NCBI GenBank assembly: GCA_031261145.1
Contig: JAISJX010000422.1
Coordinates: forward strand, 1-6,470
DNA from: Tannerella sp.
GTDB taxonomy: Bacteria; Bacteroidota; Bacteroidia; Bacteroidales; Tannerellaceae
DNA length: 6,470 bases
Direction of reading: 5' to 3'
The translations under genes were made by a program, and so were the position numbers. Positions 1 to 5,361 of the stretch are shown piece after piece (position 1 is the stretch's first letter; each line of letters begins with the position of its first letter). The notes beneath the pieces are model-generated. The model had not been told where the DNA came from. It saw only the letters and a program-made list of their open reading frames with translations, and ran no database searches.

Positions 1-68
1 GAATCAGTGGCCTGTTCAAGAGTCGGTTCAGACGTTGTTATCCCTTGTTTTTTTTTCCAGAAATTCAT
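1..68 (-). CDS. 5' end of an unidentified gene downstream of mmdA, cut by the window edge
   Basis: An ATG 13 bases after the mmdA stop opens a frame that stays open to the edge of the window (22 codons plus two bases). The visible residues are MNFWKKKQGITTSEPTLEQA followed by TD. A short AGG stands just upstream of the ATG, and the tight spacing fits translation in the same operon as mce and mmdA. In Bacteroidales this position is often followed by small OadG-like and biotin-carrier subunits of a sodium-pumping decarboxylase, but the visible residues show neither the hydrophobic OadG N-terminus nor a biotin domain, so I give no product. A run of nine A (48-56, seen as T on the plus strand) encodes the KKK and is a place where a sequencing error or slippage would shift the frame. 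Confidence 0.4.
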   Translation of the reverse strand, partial: MNFWKKKQGITTSEPTLEQATD

Positions 69-81
69 AACCTGTTAATTA

Positions 82-1635
82 TTATAAAGGAATATTATCG
101 TGCTTTTTAGCAGGATTTGTCTGCTTTTTCGTCGCCAACTGTTGCAACGCGCGAATGACGCGGAAACGGGTATTGCGCGGTTCAATTATATCGTCGATAT
201 AACCGTATTTCGCTGCATTGTACGGATTGGCAAAAGCTTTTGTGTATTCAGTTTCTTTTTCCGCCAATACTTTTTTCGGGTCATCCGATTCTTTGGCTTC
301 TTTCGCATACAACACTTCCACAGCTCCTGCACCACCCATCACGGCAATTTCAGCGCTTGGCCAAGCATAGTTCATATCGCCACGCAATTGTTTACAACTC
401 ATCACAATATGTGCGCCACCATACGATTTGCGCAAGGTAATAGTCACTTTAGGCACCGTTGCTTCGCCGTAAGCGTAGAGCAATTTGGCGCCGTGGGTAA
501 TCACTCCGCCGTATTCCTGACCGGTTCCCGGAAGGAATCCCGGAACATCGACCAGCGTCACAATCGGGATATTGAAAGCGTCGCAGAAACGTACAAAACG
601 TGCAGCTTTGCGGGAAGCGTTGATGTCCAGCACACCGGCCAGTTGCTTCGGCTGATTGGCAACAATGCCCACCGAACGTCCATTGAAACGGGCAAAGCCG
701 ACAATGATGTTTTTCGCATAATCAGCGTGAATTTCCAAAAATTCGCCCATATCACTGATGGCGCCAATCACTTCGTACATGTCATACGCCTTGTTTGCGC
801 TGTCCGGGATAATTTCGTTCAACGAATCTTCCAGTCGGTCGATCGGGTCTTCTGTCAGTAATAATGGCGCTTCTTCCATATTGTTTTGCGGCAGGAAACT
901 CAACAACCGGCGTACCAAACCGAAAGCTTCTTCTTCGGTATGTACGGCGAAATGCGCTACTCCCGAACGTCTTGCGTGCACATCGGCGCCACCCAACTGT
1001 TCTTGCGTAACCACTTCGTGCGTCACGGTTTCCACCACTTTCGGCCCCGTCAGGAACATATAACTTGCGCCCTGCACCATGATGGTGAAATCGGTAAGGG
1101 CGGGCGAATAAACAGCGCCGCCGGCGCAAGGCCCCAGAATCGTTGAAATCTGAGGCACAACACCCGAAGCAAGGATGTTACGCTGGAAAATTTCCGCATA
1201 ACCCGCCAGCGCGTTGACGCCTTCCTGGATACGCGCGCCGCCGGAATCGTTCAGACCGATAAGCGGCGCTCCCATTTGCATGGCCAAGTCCATGACTTTG
1301 CAGATTTTTTGCGCCATTGTTTCGGACAGCGACCCGCCAATCACGGTGAAATCCTGTGCAAAAACATACGTCAACCGGCCTTCGATGGTGCCGTAACCGG
1401 TTACCACGCCATCGCCAAGGAATTGTTTCTTTTCCATGCCGAAATTGTGACTGCGGTGTTGAACAAACATGTCCAATTCTTCAAAACTGCCTTCGTCGAG
1501 CAGCATAGAAATACGTTCGCGGGCAGTATATTTGCCTTGCGCGTGTTGTTTTTCGATGGCTTTTTCGCCACCGCCGAGACGGGCTTTCGTCCGCAACTCG
1601 ATCAGTTCTTCAACTTTCTCTGATTGTGTACTCAT
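82..1635 (-). CDS. mmdA: Methylmalonyl-CoA decarboxylase alpha subunit / propionyl-CoA carboxylase beta-type carboxyltransferase
   Basis: This is the carboxyltransferase subunit that moves a carboxyl group between (S)-methylmalonyl-CoA or propionyl-CoA and biotin on a carrier protein. The 517 residues match the usual length (about 510-520) of this family of two crotonase-like domains. The N-terminal domain carries GGARIQEGV (132-140) and the oxyanion loop [12 protein letters not shown] (168-179). The C-terminal domain carries [13 protein letters not shown] (362-374), [14 protein letters not shown] (376-389) and [10 protein letters not shown] (403-412). No biotinyl domain is present, so a separate carrier is needed. 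The ATG at 1635 begins the typical [12 protein letters not shown]-terminus; its leader is A/T-rich without a clear Shine-Dalgarno. It lies 16 bases after mce, in an operon. Sequence alone does not separate the decarboxylase (MmdA, Na+-pumping) from the carboxylase (PccB). Propionate-forming Bacteroidales and the mce partner favour MmdA. The several long frames opposite it are shadows. Confidence 0.95.
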   Translation of the reverse strand: MSTQSEKVEELIELRTKARLGGGEKAIEKQHAQGKYTARERISMLLDEGSFEELDMFVQHRSHNFGMEKKQFLGDGVVTGYGTIEGRLTYVFAQDFTVIGGSLSETMAQKICKVMDLAMQMGAPLIGLNDSGGARIQEGVNALAGYAEIFQRNILASGVVPQISTILGPCAGGAVYSPALTDFTIMVQGASYMFLTGPKVVETVTHEVVTQEQLGGADVHARRSGVAHFAVHTEEEAFGLVRRLLSFLPQNNMEEAPLLLTEDPIDRLEDSLNEIIPDSANKAYDMYEVIGAISDMGEFLEIHADYAKNIIVGFARFNGRSVGIVANQPKQLAGVLDINASRKAARFVRFCDAFNIPIVTLVDVPGFLPGTGQEYGGVITHGAKLLYAYGEATVPKVTITLRKSYGGAHIVMSCKQLRGDMNYAWPSAEIAVMGGAGAVEVLYAKEAKESDDPKKVLAEKETEYTKAFANPYNAAKYGYIDDIIEPRNTRFRVIRALQQLATKKQTNPAKKHDNIPL

Positions 1636-1651
1636 TATAATATAATAATTG

Positions 1652-2050
1652 TTATTGACATAATTCGGTTAATACTCCGCCGGTTGATTTAGGATGTAAA
1701 AAGGCGATACTCAGACCTTCGGCTCCGCCGCGGGGAGCCTTGTCAATCAATCGAACGCCGTTGGCCTCCGCGTCAGCTAATGCATTGGCTACGTCAGGAA
1801 CGGCAAAAGCGATGTGATGAATCCCTTCGCCTCTCTTTTCAATAAATTTGGCGATCGTACTATCTTCGCTGGTTGGTTCCAATAGCTCGATTTTAGTTTG
1901 ACCGACCTTGAAAAAGGCGGTTTTTACTTTCTGGTCGGCTACAACTTCGATGTTATAGCACTTCAAACCTAATACTTGCTCGTAGTAAGGTAGCTGGGCC
2001 TCAATGCTTTTGACGGCAATACCCAAATGTTCAATATGTGAAATGTCCAT
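1652..2050 (-). CDS. mce: Methylmalonyl-CoA epimerase
   Basis: The enzyme interconverts (R)- and (S)-methylmalonyl-CoA, linking methylmalonyl-CoA mutase to the decarboxylase encoded just downstream. The 132-residue protein is a vicinal-oxygen-chelate (glyoxalase-like) fold with two modules, the usual length for the family. Likely metal ligands by family pattern are H8 in [10 protein letters not shown]55 in KIELLEP, H79 in IHHIAFAV and E129 in GVLTELCQ. I start it at the ATG at 2050 ([10 protein letters not shown]), which matches the family N-terminus. An in-frame TTG at 2086 would add 12 residues, but it lies inside the -7 promoter box at 2084-2091 and so upstream of the expected transcript start. 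It is co-transcribed with mmdA. Confidence 0.95.
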   Translation of the reverse strand: MDISHIEHLGIAVKSIEAQLPYYEQVLGLKCYNIEVVADQKVKTAFFKVGQTKIELLEPTSEDSTIAKFIEKRGEGIHHIAFAVPDVANALADAEANGVRLIDKAPRGGAEGLSIAFLHPKSTGGVLTELCQ

Positions 2051-2083
2051 ACTAATTTGTATTTGTAAAATTTTTTTCGGGTG

Positions 2084-2091
2084 CAAAGGTA
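2084..2091 (-). promoter_or_regulatory. Proximal promoter of mce-mmdA (-7 element)
   Basis: On the minus strand this reads TACCTTTG, an exact match to the Bacteroidetes sigma-ABfr -7 consensus TAnnTTTG. It is followed by CACCCG, where transcription should begin, giving a leader of roughly 25-30 bases before the ATG at 2050. No clear TTTG at -33 is visible; the upstream DNA is A/T tracts. Confidence 0.7.
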
Positions 2092-2157
2092 TGAATTTTT
2101 TATTTTTTATTCATGGTTTCTTTGTGCCTTTTTTTATTTATAAAATAATTTCGGGGA

Positions 2158-2165
2158 CAAAGGTA
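2158..2165 (-). promoter_or_regulatory. Distal promoter of mce-mmdA (-7 element)
   Basis: This is a second exact TACCTTTG on the minus strand, exactly 74 bp upstream of the proximal box and in the same local context. It would give a leader of about 100 bases for mce. It sits back to back with the plus-strand promoter of the L25 gene, 22 bp away, so the -33 region of each overlaps the -7 region of the other. Confidence 0.55.
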
Positions 2166-2187
2166 TGATTTTTTAAATTTTTATTAG

Positions 2188-2195
2188 TACCTTTG
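2188..2195 (+). promoter_or_regulatory. Promoter of the L25 gene (-7 element)
   Basis: TACCTTTG on the plus strand is an exact TAnnTTTG, followed by CGCCG. It lies 88 bases before the ATG of the L25 gene, so the transcript should carry a leader of about 80 bases. A T tract stands at the expected -33 position but no exact TTTG. Confidence 0.65.
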
Positions 2196-2230
2196 CGCCG
2201 CTTTTTTTGACGCCGTCATCGTGTGATGGG

Positions 2231-2251
2231 AAATTAGAAGCAAACTAATTT
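2231..2251 (+). other. Possible stem-loop in the L25 mRNA leader
   Basis: AAATTAG and CTAATTT form a perfect seven-pair stem around the seven-base loop AAGCAAA, 33 bases before the L25 start codon. A weaker four- to five-pair hairpin, CATC-GTGT-GATG, lies just upstream. All arms are A/T-rich or short, so this could be chance. It is noted because ribosomal protein genes are often controlled through leader structure. Confidence 0.3.
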
Positions 2252-2283
2252 TGAGTAACACATTTAATTTTTTTTTAAAAACA

Positions 2284-2940
2284 ATGAACACATTTCAATT
2301 AGAAGGTTTTCCGAGAGAAACCGTCGGAAAGAAGGCTACAAAAGCCGTTCGTAAACAAGGTTTAATCCCTGCCGTACTTTATGGGCAGACGCCGATTGAG
2401 TTGCCTTACAAGGGCACACTGAAACAGGGCGAGAAGGTTGTTGAAATCGGAGACAACAAGGGTGTTATCGTGACGGATTTCAGCGTTACGACAGATAGCG
2501 TGCGTAATCTGATTTATACGCCTCATATTTATTTGGTTGAGCTGAGCCTGAATGGGGCTGAAACGGTGAAAGCCATCGTGAAGGATATTCAATTCCACCC
2601 GGTAACGGATGCAATTTTGCATCTCGATTTTCTGGATGTATTTGATAATAAACCCATCGTGATGGAAGTCCCGGTCGTATTGGAAGGCCATGCCGAAGGT
2701 GTAAGAGCCGGTGGTAAGTTGAACCTGGAAATGCGCAAATTGCGCGTAAAAGCGTTGCATAACCAGATTCCGGAACAATTGGTTGTGAATGTAGAAAAAA
2801 TAGGCTTGGGTAAAGCAATCAAAGTGGGCGAATTGCAATTTGAGGGTTTGGAACTGATAAACTCAAAGAATGCAGTCGTATGTTCCGTCAAACTGACACG
2901 TGCAGCCCGCGGTCTTGCCGAATCCGCCGCAAACGCATAA
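2284..2940 (+). CDS. rplY: Large-subunit ribosomal protein L25, CTC type
   Basis: This protein binds 5S rRNA on the 50S subunit. At 218 residues it is the long CTC/TL5 form rather than the ~95-residue E. coli form. The N-terminal 5S-binding domain (about 1-92) contains [12 protein letters not shown] and is followed by [21 protein letters not shown] (97-117). The C-terminal TL5-like beta domain (about 125-205) carries [19 protein letters not shown] start it at the ATG at 2284 (MNTFQLEG); an in-frame TTG at 2251 would add 11 unconserved residues, mostly from the A/T leader. There is no Shine-Dalgarno, only A-rich leader, as is normal in this phylum. It appears monocistronic: its own promoter lies at 2188 and a terminator at 2963. 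Confidence 0.96.
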   Translation: MNTFQLEGFPRETVGKKATKAVRKQGLIPAVLYGQTPIELPYKGTLKQGEKVVEIGDNKGVIVTDFSVTTDSVRNLIYTPHIYLVELSLNGAETVKAIVKDIQFHPVTDAILHLDFLDVFDNKPIVMEVPVVLEGHAEGVRAGGKLNLEMRKLRVKALHNQIPEQLVVNVEKIGLGKAIKVGELQFEGLELINSKNAVVCSVKLTRAARGLAESAANA

Positions 2941-2962
2941 AAAACATAATTTTCGTTTCAGT

Positions 2963-3002
2963 AAGGAGGATTCGCCGGAGAGGCACGTCCTCCTTCTTTT
3001 TT
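2963..3002 (+). terminator. Intrinsic terminator after the L25 gene
   Basis: AAGGAGGA (2963-2970) pairs perfectly with TCCTCCTT (2988-2995). Inside the loop GCC (2974-2976) can pair with GGC (2982-2984). The stem is followed by CTTTTTTAT. It lies 22 bases after the L25 stop. The left arm looks like a Shine-Dalgarno sequence but no start codon follows it at the right distance. Confidence 0.8.
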
Positions 3003-3073
3003 ATAAAAATGTAACGGACTGTTTTTTTGATGCTGAAGACGTCAGTCGGAAAAATGAAATAAAAGAGTATTCT

Positions 3074-3637
3074 ATGAAATTTTTAATTACAGGTTTGGGA
3101 AATATCGGCTCGGAATACTGGGGCACGCGCCACAATATCGGTTTTCGTGTGGTCAATGCCGTAGCGGAAGAGTATGGCGTGAATTTCACGGATGAACGTT
3201 ACGGGGCTATCGCGCAGTTGCGTGTGAAAAATGCCGAATTGGTTCTTCTGAAACCGAATACGTTTATGAATCTGAGCGGTAACGCCGTGCGCTATTGGTT
3301 GCAAAAGGAAAATATTCCCGTTGAAAATTTATTAGTTGCAGTGGACGATATCGCACTGCCTTTTGGTTCCCTTCGTTTGAAACCGAAAGGCGGTCATGCC
3401 GGGCACAACGGGTTGCGGAATATCGAAGAACTCCTGGGTACAGCGGATTATTGCCGCCTGCGTTTTGGCGTTGGGAACGATTTTCCCCGCGGCAGGCAAA
3501 TGGATTATGTGCTTGGCGCGTTCAGGCCCGAAGAGTTGGAACAGATGCCCGAACGCATCAAACAGGCCTCCGAAATGGTGAAAAGTTTCTGTCTGGCCGG
3601 TGTGGATATTACGATGAATCAGTTCAATCATAAATAA
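3074..3637 (+). CDS. pth: Peptidyl-tRNA hydrolase
   Basis: The enzyme cleaves the ester bond between peptide and tRNA on peptidyl-tRNAs that fall off the ribosome, returning tRNA to the pool. The 187 residues cover the whole bacterial Pth family. Key sites are visible: N10 in GLGNIG, catalytic H20 in TRHNIGF, N66 in FMNLSG, the [11 protein letters not shown] segment with D91/D92, and N112 in GHNGLRNI. I start it at the ATG at 3074 ([10 protein letters not shown]). The same frame stays open 58 codons further back, but that stretch covers the L25 3' end and its terminator and has no Pth similarity. A weak AAAAGAG lies upstream. No clear TAnnTTTG promoter is seen between the terminator and the start, so low readthrough or a non-consensus promoter must supply it. 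It is followed by the S4-domain gene after 42 bases, probably in one transcript. Confidence 0.96.
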   Translation: MKFLITGLGNIGSEYWGTRHNIGFRVVNAVAEEYGVNFTDERYGAIAQLRVKNAELVLLKPNTFMNLSGNAVRYWLQKENIPVENLLVAVDDIALPFGSLRLKPKGGHAGHNGLRNIEELLGTADYCRLRFGVGNDFPRGRQMDYVLGAFRPEELEQMPERIKQASEMVKSFCLAGVDITMNQFNHK

Positions 3638-3679
3638 GAGGGGAGAATGTCCCTGATATATACTAACAAACAGGCAAAA

Positions 3680-4096
3680 ATGAACGAAGTACGTATAGAT
3701 AAATGGATGTGGGCGACTCGCCTTTTTAAGACGCGGACGACAGCCTCGGACGCCTGCAAGAAAAACCGGGTGTCGATAGGCGGAGTGAACGTGAAGCCCT
3801 CCCGTATGATTAAGGTCGGGGAGGTTCTGCAAATCCGCAAGCCTCCCGTTACGTTTTCATTTAAGGTGTTGGCGCTTGCCCAAAACAGGATGGGCGCCAA
3901 ATTAACGCCTCAGTATCTTGAAAATGTGACGCCGCCCGAACAATATGAAATATTGGAAATGAACAAAATCTCCGGGTTTGTGGATCGTGCACGCGGACTT
4001 GGCCGCCCGACAAAGAAAGACCGCCGTGAATTAGAGCAGTTTACCGGCCCTGGCGAAACGGATGACTTTGACTTTGATTTGGACGAAACGGAATAA
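3680..4096 (+). CDS. hslR: S4-domain RNA-binding protein, Hsp15 (HslR) family
   Basis: This small RNA-binding protein is related to E. coli Hsp15, which binds free 50S subunits that still carry peptidyl-tRNA and helps recycle them. An S4 domain spans about residues 3-62, beginning EVRIDKWMWATRLFKTRT. The C-terminal part has GRPTKKDRRELEQF (108-121), like the RPDKKERRDL motif of Hsp15, then an acidic tail. Length is 138 residues from the ATG at 3680 (MNEVRIDKW), which matches the family start. An upstream in-frame ATG at 3647 would add 11 residues; a purine-rich AGAGGGGAGA touches it, but too closely for normal Shine-Dalgarno spacing. It lies 42 bases after pth, and the two share a role in clearing stalled peptidyl-tRNA. 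Exact function in this organism is inferred from the family. Confidence 0.88.
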   Translation: MNEVRIDKWMWATRLFKTRTTASDACKKNRVSIGGVNVKPSRMIKVGEVLQIRKPPVTFSFKVLALAQNRMGAKLTPQYLENVTPPEQYEILEMNKISGFVDRARGLGRPTKKDRRELEQFTGPGETDDFDFDLDETE

Positions 4097-4132
4097 ATCG
4101 CCAAAAAGGTTCTTTATTTTACGGATAATGAC

Positions 4133-4140
4133 TATATTTG
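4133..4140 (+). promoter_or_regulatory. Promoter of the lipid kinase gene (-7 element)
   Basis: TATATTTG fits TAnnTTTG exactly. It ends 19 bases before the kinase ATG, implying a very short leader. A TTTA at 4113-4116 is a poor, slightly too close -33 candidate. Its presence after the hslR stop argues that the kinase has its own transcript. Confidence 0.65.
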
Positions 4141-4159
4141 CCCGGCATTAGTAAAACGA

Positions 4160-5035
4160 ATGGAGAAGCTTGCAGTTATTATCAATCCGATTTCAGGAAC
4201 GGAGTCAAAAAAACGGATTCCTGAATTGTTAGACCAGTATATTTTGCCGGAAGCATTTGAACGACAAATCTTCTATACGGAATATGCCGGCCATGCCTTT
4301 GAACTGGCTTCTCTGGCGGTTCAGAATAACGTAGATTATGTGATTGCCGTAGGCGGTGACGGAACGGTTAATGAAATAGCCAAAGCCTTGATACACACTC
4401 CGGCTGCATTGGGTATTGTTCCGATGGGTTCAGGCAACGGACTGGCGAGGGACCTTTCTGTGCCTATTGATGTTCGTAAAGCGTTGAAAGTCATTGCCGA
4501 AAAAAATGTGACAACGATTGATTACTGCAAAGCCAACGGATATATCTTTTTCTGTACTTGCGGAATCGGCTTCGACGCCCTGATTAGCAAGCGTTTCTCC
4601 GAAGAAAAACGGCGCGGAGGGATGATGTATCTGAAAAACATAATCACCGAATTTCCTAAATTCCACCCCGATACGTATGAAATCCTCCTTGAAAACGAGG
4701 TGATTACACGAAACGCTTTTATGGTCACCTTTGCCAACGCCTCGCAATACGGTAATAATGCGTTCATTGCGCCGGATGCCTGTATGAACGACGGACTGAT
4801 GGATGTGGTGGTCGTTTCGCCCATCGGGCCGTTTGATGTGGTTCCCATTACGATTCAGATGTTTACCAAACAAATGACGAAAAATCACAAGATACAGTAT
4901 TATCGGTCTAAAAACCTGATACTGAAACGGGATAAACCCGGAATCATGCACATCGACGGTGAATCGGTGCAGACCGGCGAAACCATCACGGTCGAAGCCA
5001 TCCATGGCGGATTGCATGTCATTGTTCCCCACTAA
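4160..5035 (+). CDS. YegS/DgkB/LCB5-family lipid kinase (diacylglycerol kinase-like)
   Basis: This is a soluble or peripheral-membrane kinase that phosphorylates a lipid hydroxyl with ATP. The 291 residues match the usual length of about 290-310. In order: IINPISGT (7-14), the nucleotide-binding loop GGDGTVNEI (65-73), GSGNGLARDL (90-99), a mid-domain VTFANASQYGNNAFIAPDA (189-207) with DGLMD (211-215), and the C-terminal HIDGE (264-268) carrying the conserved DGE. These are the motifs of the DAGK catalytic fold shared with bacterial DgkB/YegS and sphingosine kinases. The substrate cannot be read from sequence: diacylglycerol, undecaprenol-like or sphingoid lipids are all possible, and many Bacteroidales make sphingolipids. 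The ATG at 4160 is the only start that gives the family N-terminus (MEKLAVIINP). It is expressed from the promoter at 4133; no clear terminator follows it. Confidence 0.92.
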   Translation: MEKLAVIINPISGTESKKRIPELLDQYILPEAFERQIFYTEYAGHAFELASLAVQNNVDYVIAVGGDGTVNEIAKALIHTPAALGIVPMGSGNGLARDLSVPIDVRKALKVIAEKNVTTIDYCKANGYIFFCTCGIGFDALISKRFSEEKRRGGMMYLKNIITEFPKFHPDTYEILLENEVITRNAFMVTFANASQYGNNAFIAPDACMNDGLMDVVVVSPIGPFDVVPITIQMFTKQMTKNHKIQYYRSKNLILKRDKPGIMHIDGESVQTGETITVEAIHGGLHVIVPH

Positions 5036-5040
5036 AATAA

Positions 5041-5183
5041 CTCAAAATAAAAGACCAGCGCCTGCGCACCCAAAACTCCGCCTGGCAGGAAGAAGATAAA
5101 GGATTCAACGAGAAAAAAGTGGTGGAATTTCTGAAAGTATGGACGCCCAAAGCTATCGACGCGGCTACTTATCCGGAAACATA
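5041..5183 (+). pseudogene. Probable 3' remnant of a lost gene
   Basis: A frame begins straight after a stop at 5038-5040, has no start codon, and ends at TAA 5181-5183. From about residue 5 it reads like real protein: DQRLRTQNSAWQEEDKGFNE, then KKVVEFLKVWTPKAIDAATY, then PET. Codons such as CTG, GTG, GAA, ATC and GAC look like those of neighbouring genes, and the amphipathic KVVEFLKVW stretch suggests a helix. It begins six bases after the kinase stop in a different frame, so it is not an extension of the kinase. I do not recognise the parent family. It could also be a chance open frame of 47 codons, or the end of a gene whose start has been lost by deletion. Confidence 0.45.
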
Positions 5184-5204
5184 AAGTACGCATGATAGCA
5201 GGAG

Positions 5205-5266
5205 CGAGGTTGGAACCTCGTCTAACGGCCTCTGTAGAGACGCGGCATGCCACGTCTCCAAACCTC
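5205..5266. repeat. Double palindromic extragenic element
   Basis: Palindrome 1 (5205-5220) is CGAGGTT-GG-AACCTCG, seven perfect pairs. Palindrome 2 (5237-5258) is GAGACG-C-GGCATGCC-A-CGTCTC, symmetric over 22 bases apart from one C/A mismatch. In addition GAGGTTGG (5206-5213) can pair with CCAAACCTC (5258-5266) with one bulge, enclosing palindrome 2. This nested design, lying outside genes, resembles dispersed REP/MITE-like elements. There is no transposase and no obvious target duplication. No U tract follows either hairpin, so they are poor intrinsic terminators. Confidence 0.65.
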
Positions 5267-5361
5267 ATTTTTACCTGATGGAAAAAGCGAACAATGAAAA
5301 TCCGGAAGACATAATCATGGTGTGATTCGGCATTGATAGAATTACAAATTCAAAAATCAGG

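Larger units (their letters stand above)
2075..2168. repeat. Tandem near-identical promoter units, period 74 bp
   Basis: Unit A (2075-2094) and unit B (2149-2168) are 20 bases each and differ at only two positions (TG against GA after TTTCGGG). Both contain CAAAGGTATGA and are followed on the plus strand by similar T/A tracts. Each unit contains a minus-strand TACCTTTG box. The repeat probably arose by local duplication of a promoter, or by convergence on a strong initiation context. Confidence 0.75.
5036..5361. other. Gene-free stretch with remnant and repeat
   Basis: These 326 bases separate the convergent kinase and regulator genes. The left half holds the probable gene remnant and the middle holds the double palindrome. 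From 5267 to 5361 I see nothing firm: a 15-codon frame from the ATG at 5278 (MEKANNENPEDIIMV) has no ribosome site or family match. No TAnnTTTG promoter was noticed here, and neither convergent gene has a clear intrinsic terminator. Confidence 0.6.

Noticed and set aside
100..861. 253-codon plus-strand frame opposite mmdA
   Set aside because: It lies wholly inside the conserved mmdA gene, has low-complexity F/R/H-rich content and no recognisable domain; it is a mirror of the mmdA codons.
2051..2086. TTG start giving a 144-residue epimerase
   Set aside because: The TTG overlaps the TACCTTTG promoter box, so it should not be in the transcript; the family N-terminus begins at the internal ATG.
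2362..2838. 158-codon minus-strand frame opposite the L25 gene
   Set aside because: It is antisense to a clear ribosomal protein gene and shows no family motif; other overlapping antisense frames there are equally meaningless.
2963..2970. AAGGAGGA as a Shine-Dalgarno for a hidden small gene
   Set aside because: No start codon follows at suitable spacing, and it is the left arm of a perfect terminator stem.
2900..3073. 58-codon N-terminal extension of pth
   Set aside because: It would begin inside the L25 gene and run through a good intrinsic terminator; Pth proteins begin at [10 protein letters not shown] with catalytic H20.
3647..3679. Upstream ATG for the S4-domain protein after a purine-rich stretch
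   Set aside because: The purine-rich stretch abuts the ATG with too little spacing, and the added residues (MSLIYTNKQAK) are absent from family members; not fully excluded.
4101..4120. Possible terminator after the S4-domain gene (AAAG-GTT-CTTT then T-rich)
   Set aside because: Only four A/T-rich pairs; too weak to call, though the kinase promoter downstream suggests transcription restarts here.
5032..5268. 78-codon minus-strand frame between the kinase and the regulator
   Set aside because: It runs through both palindromes and antisense to the gene remnant, with no ribosome site or family pattern.
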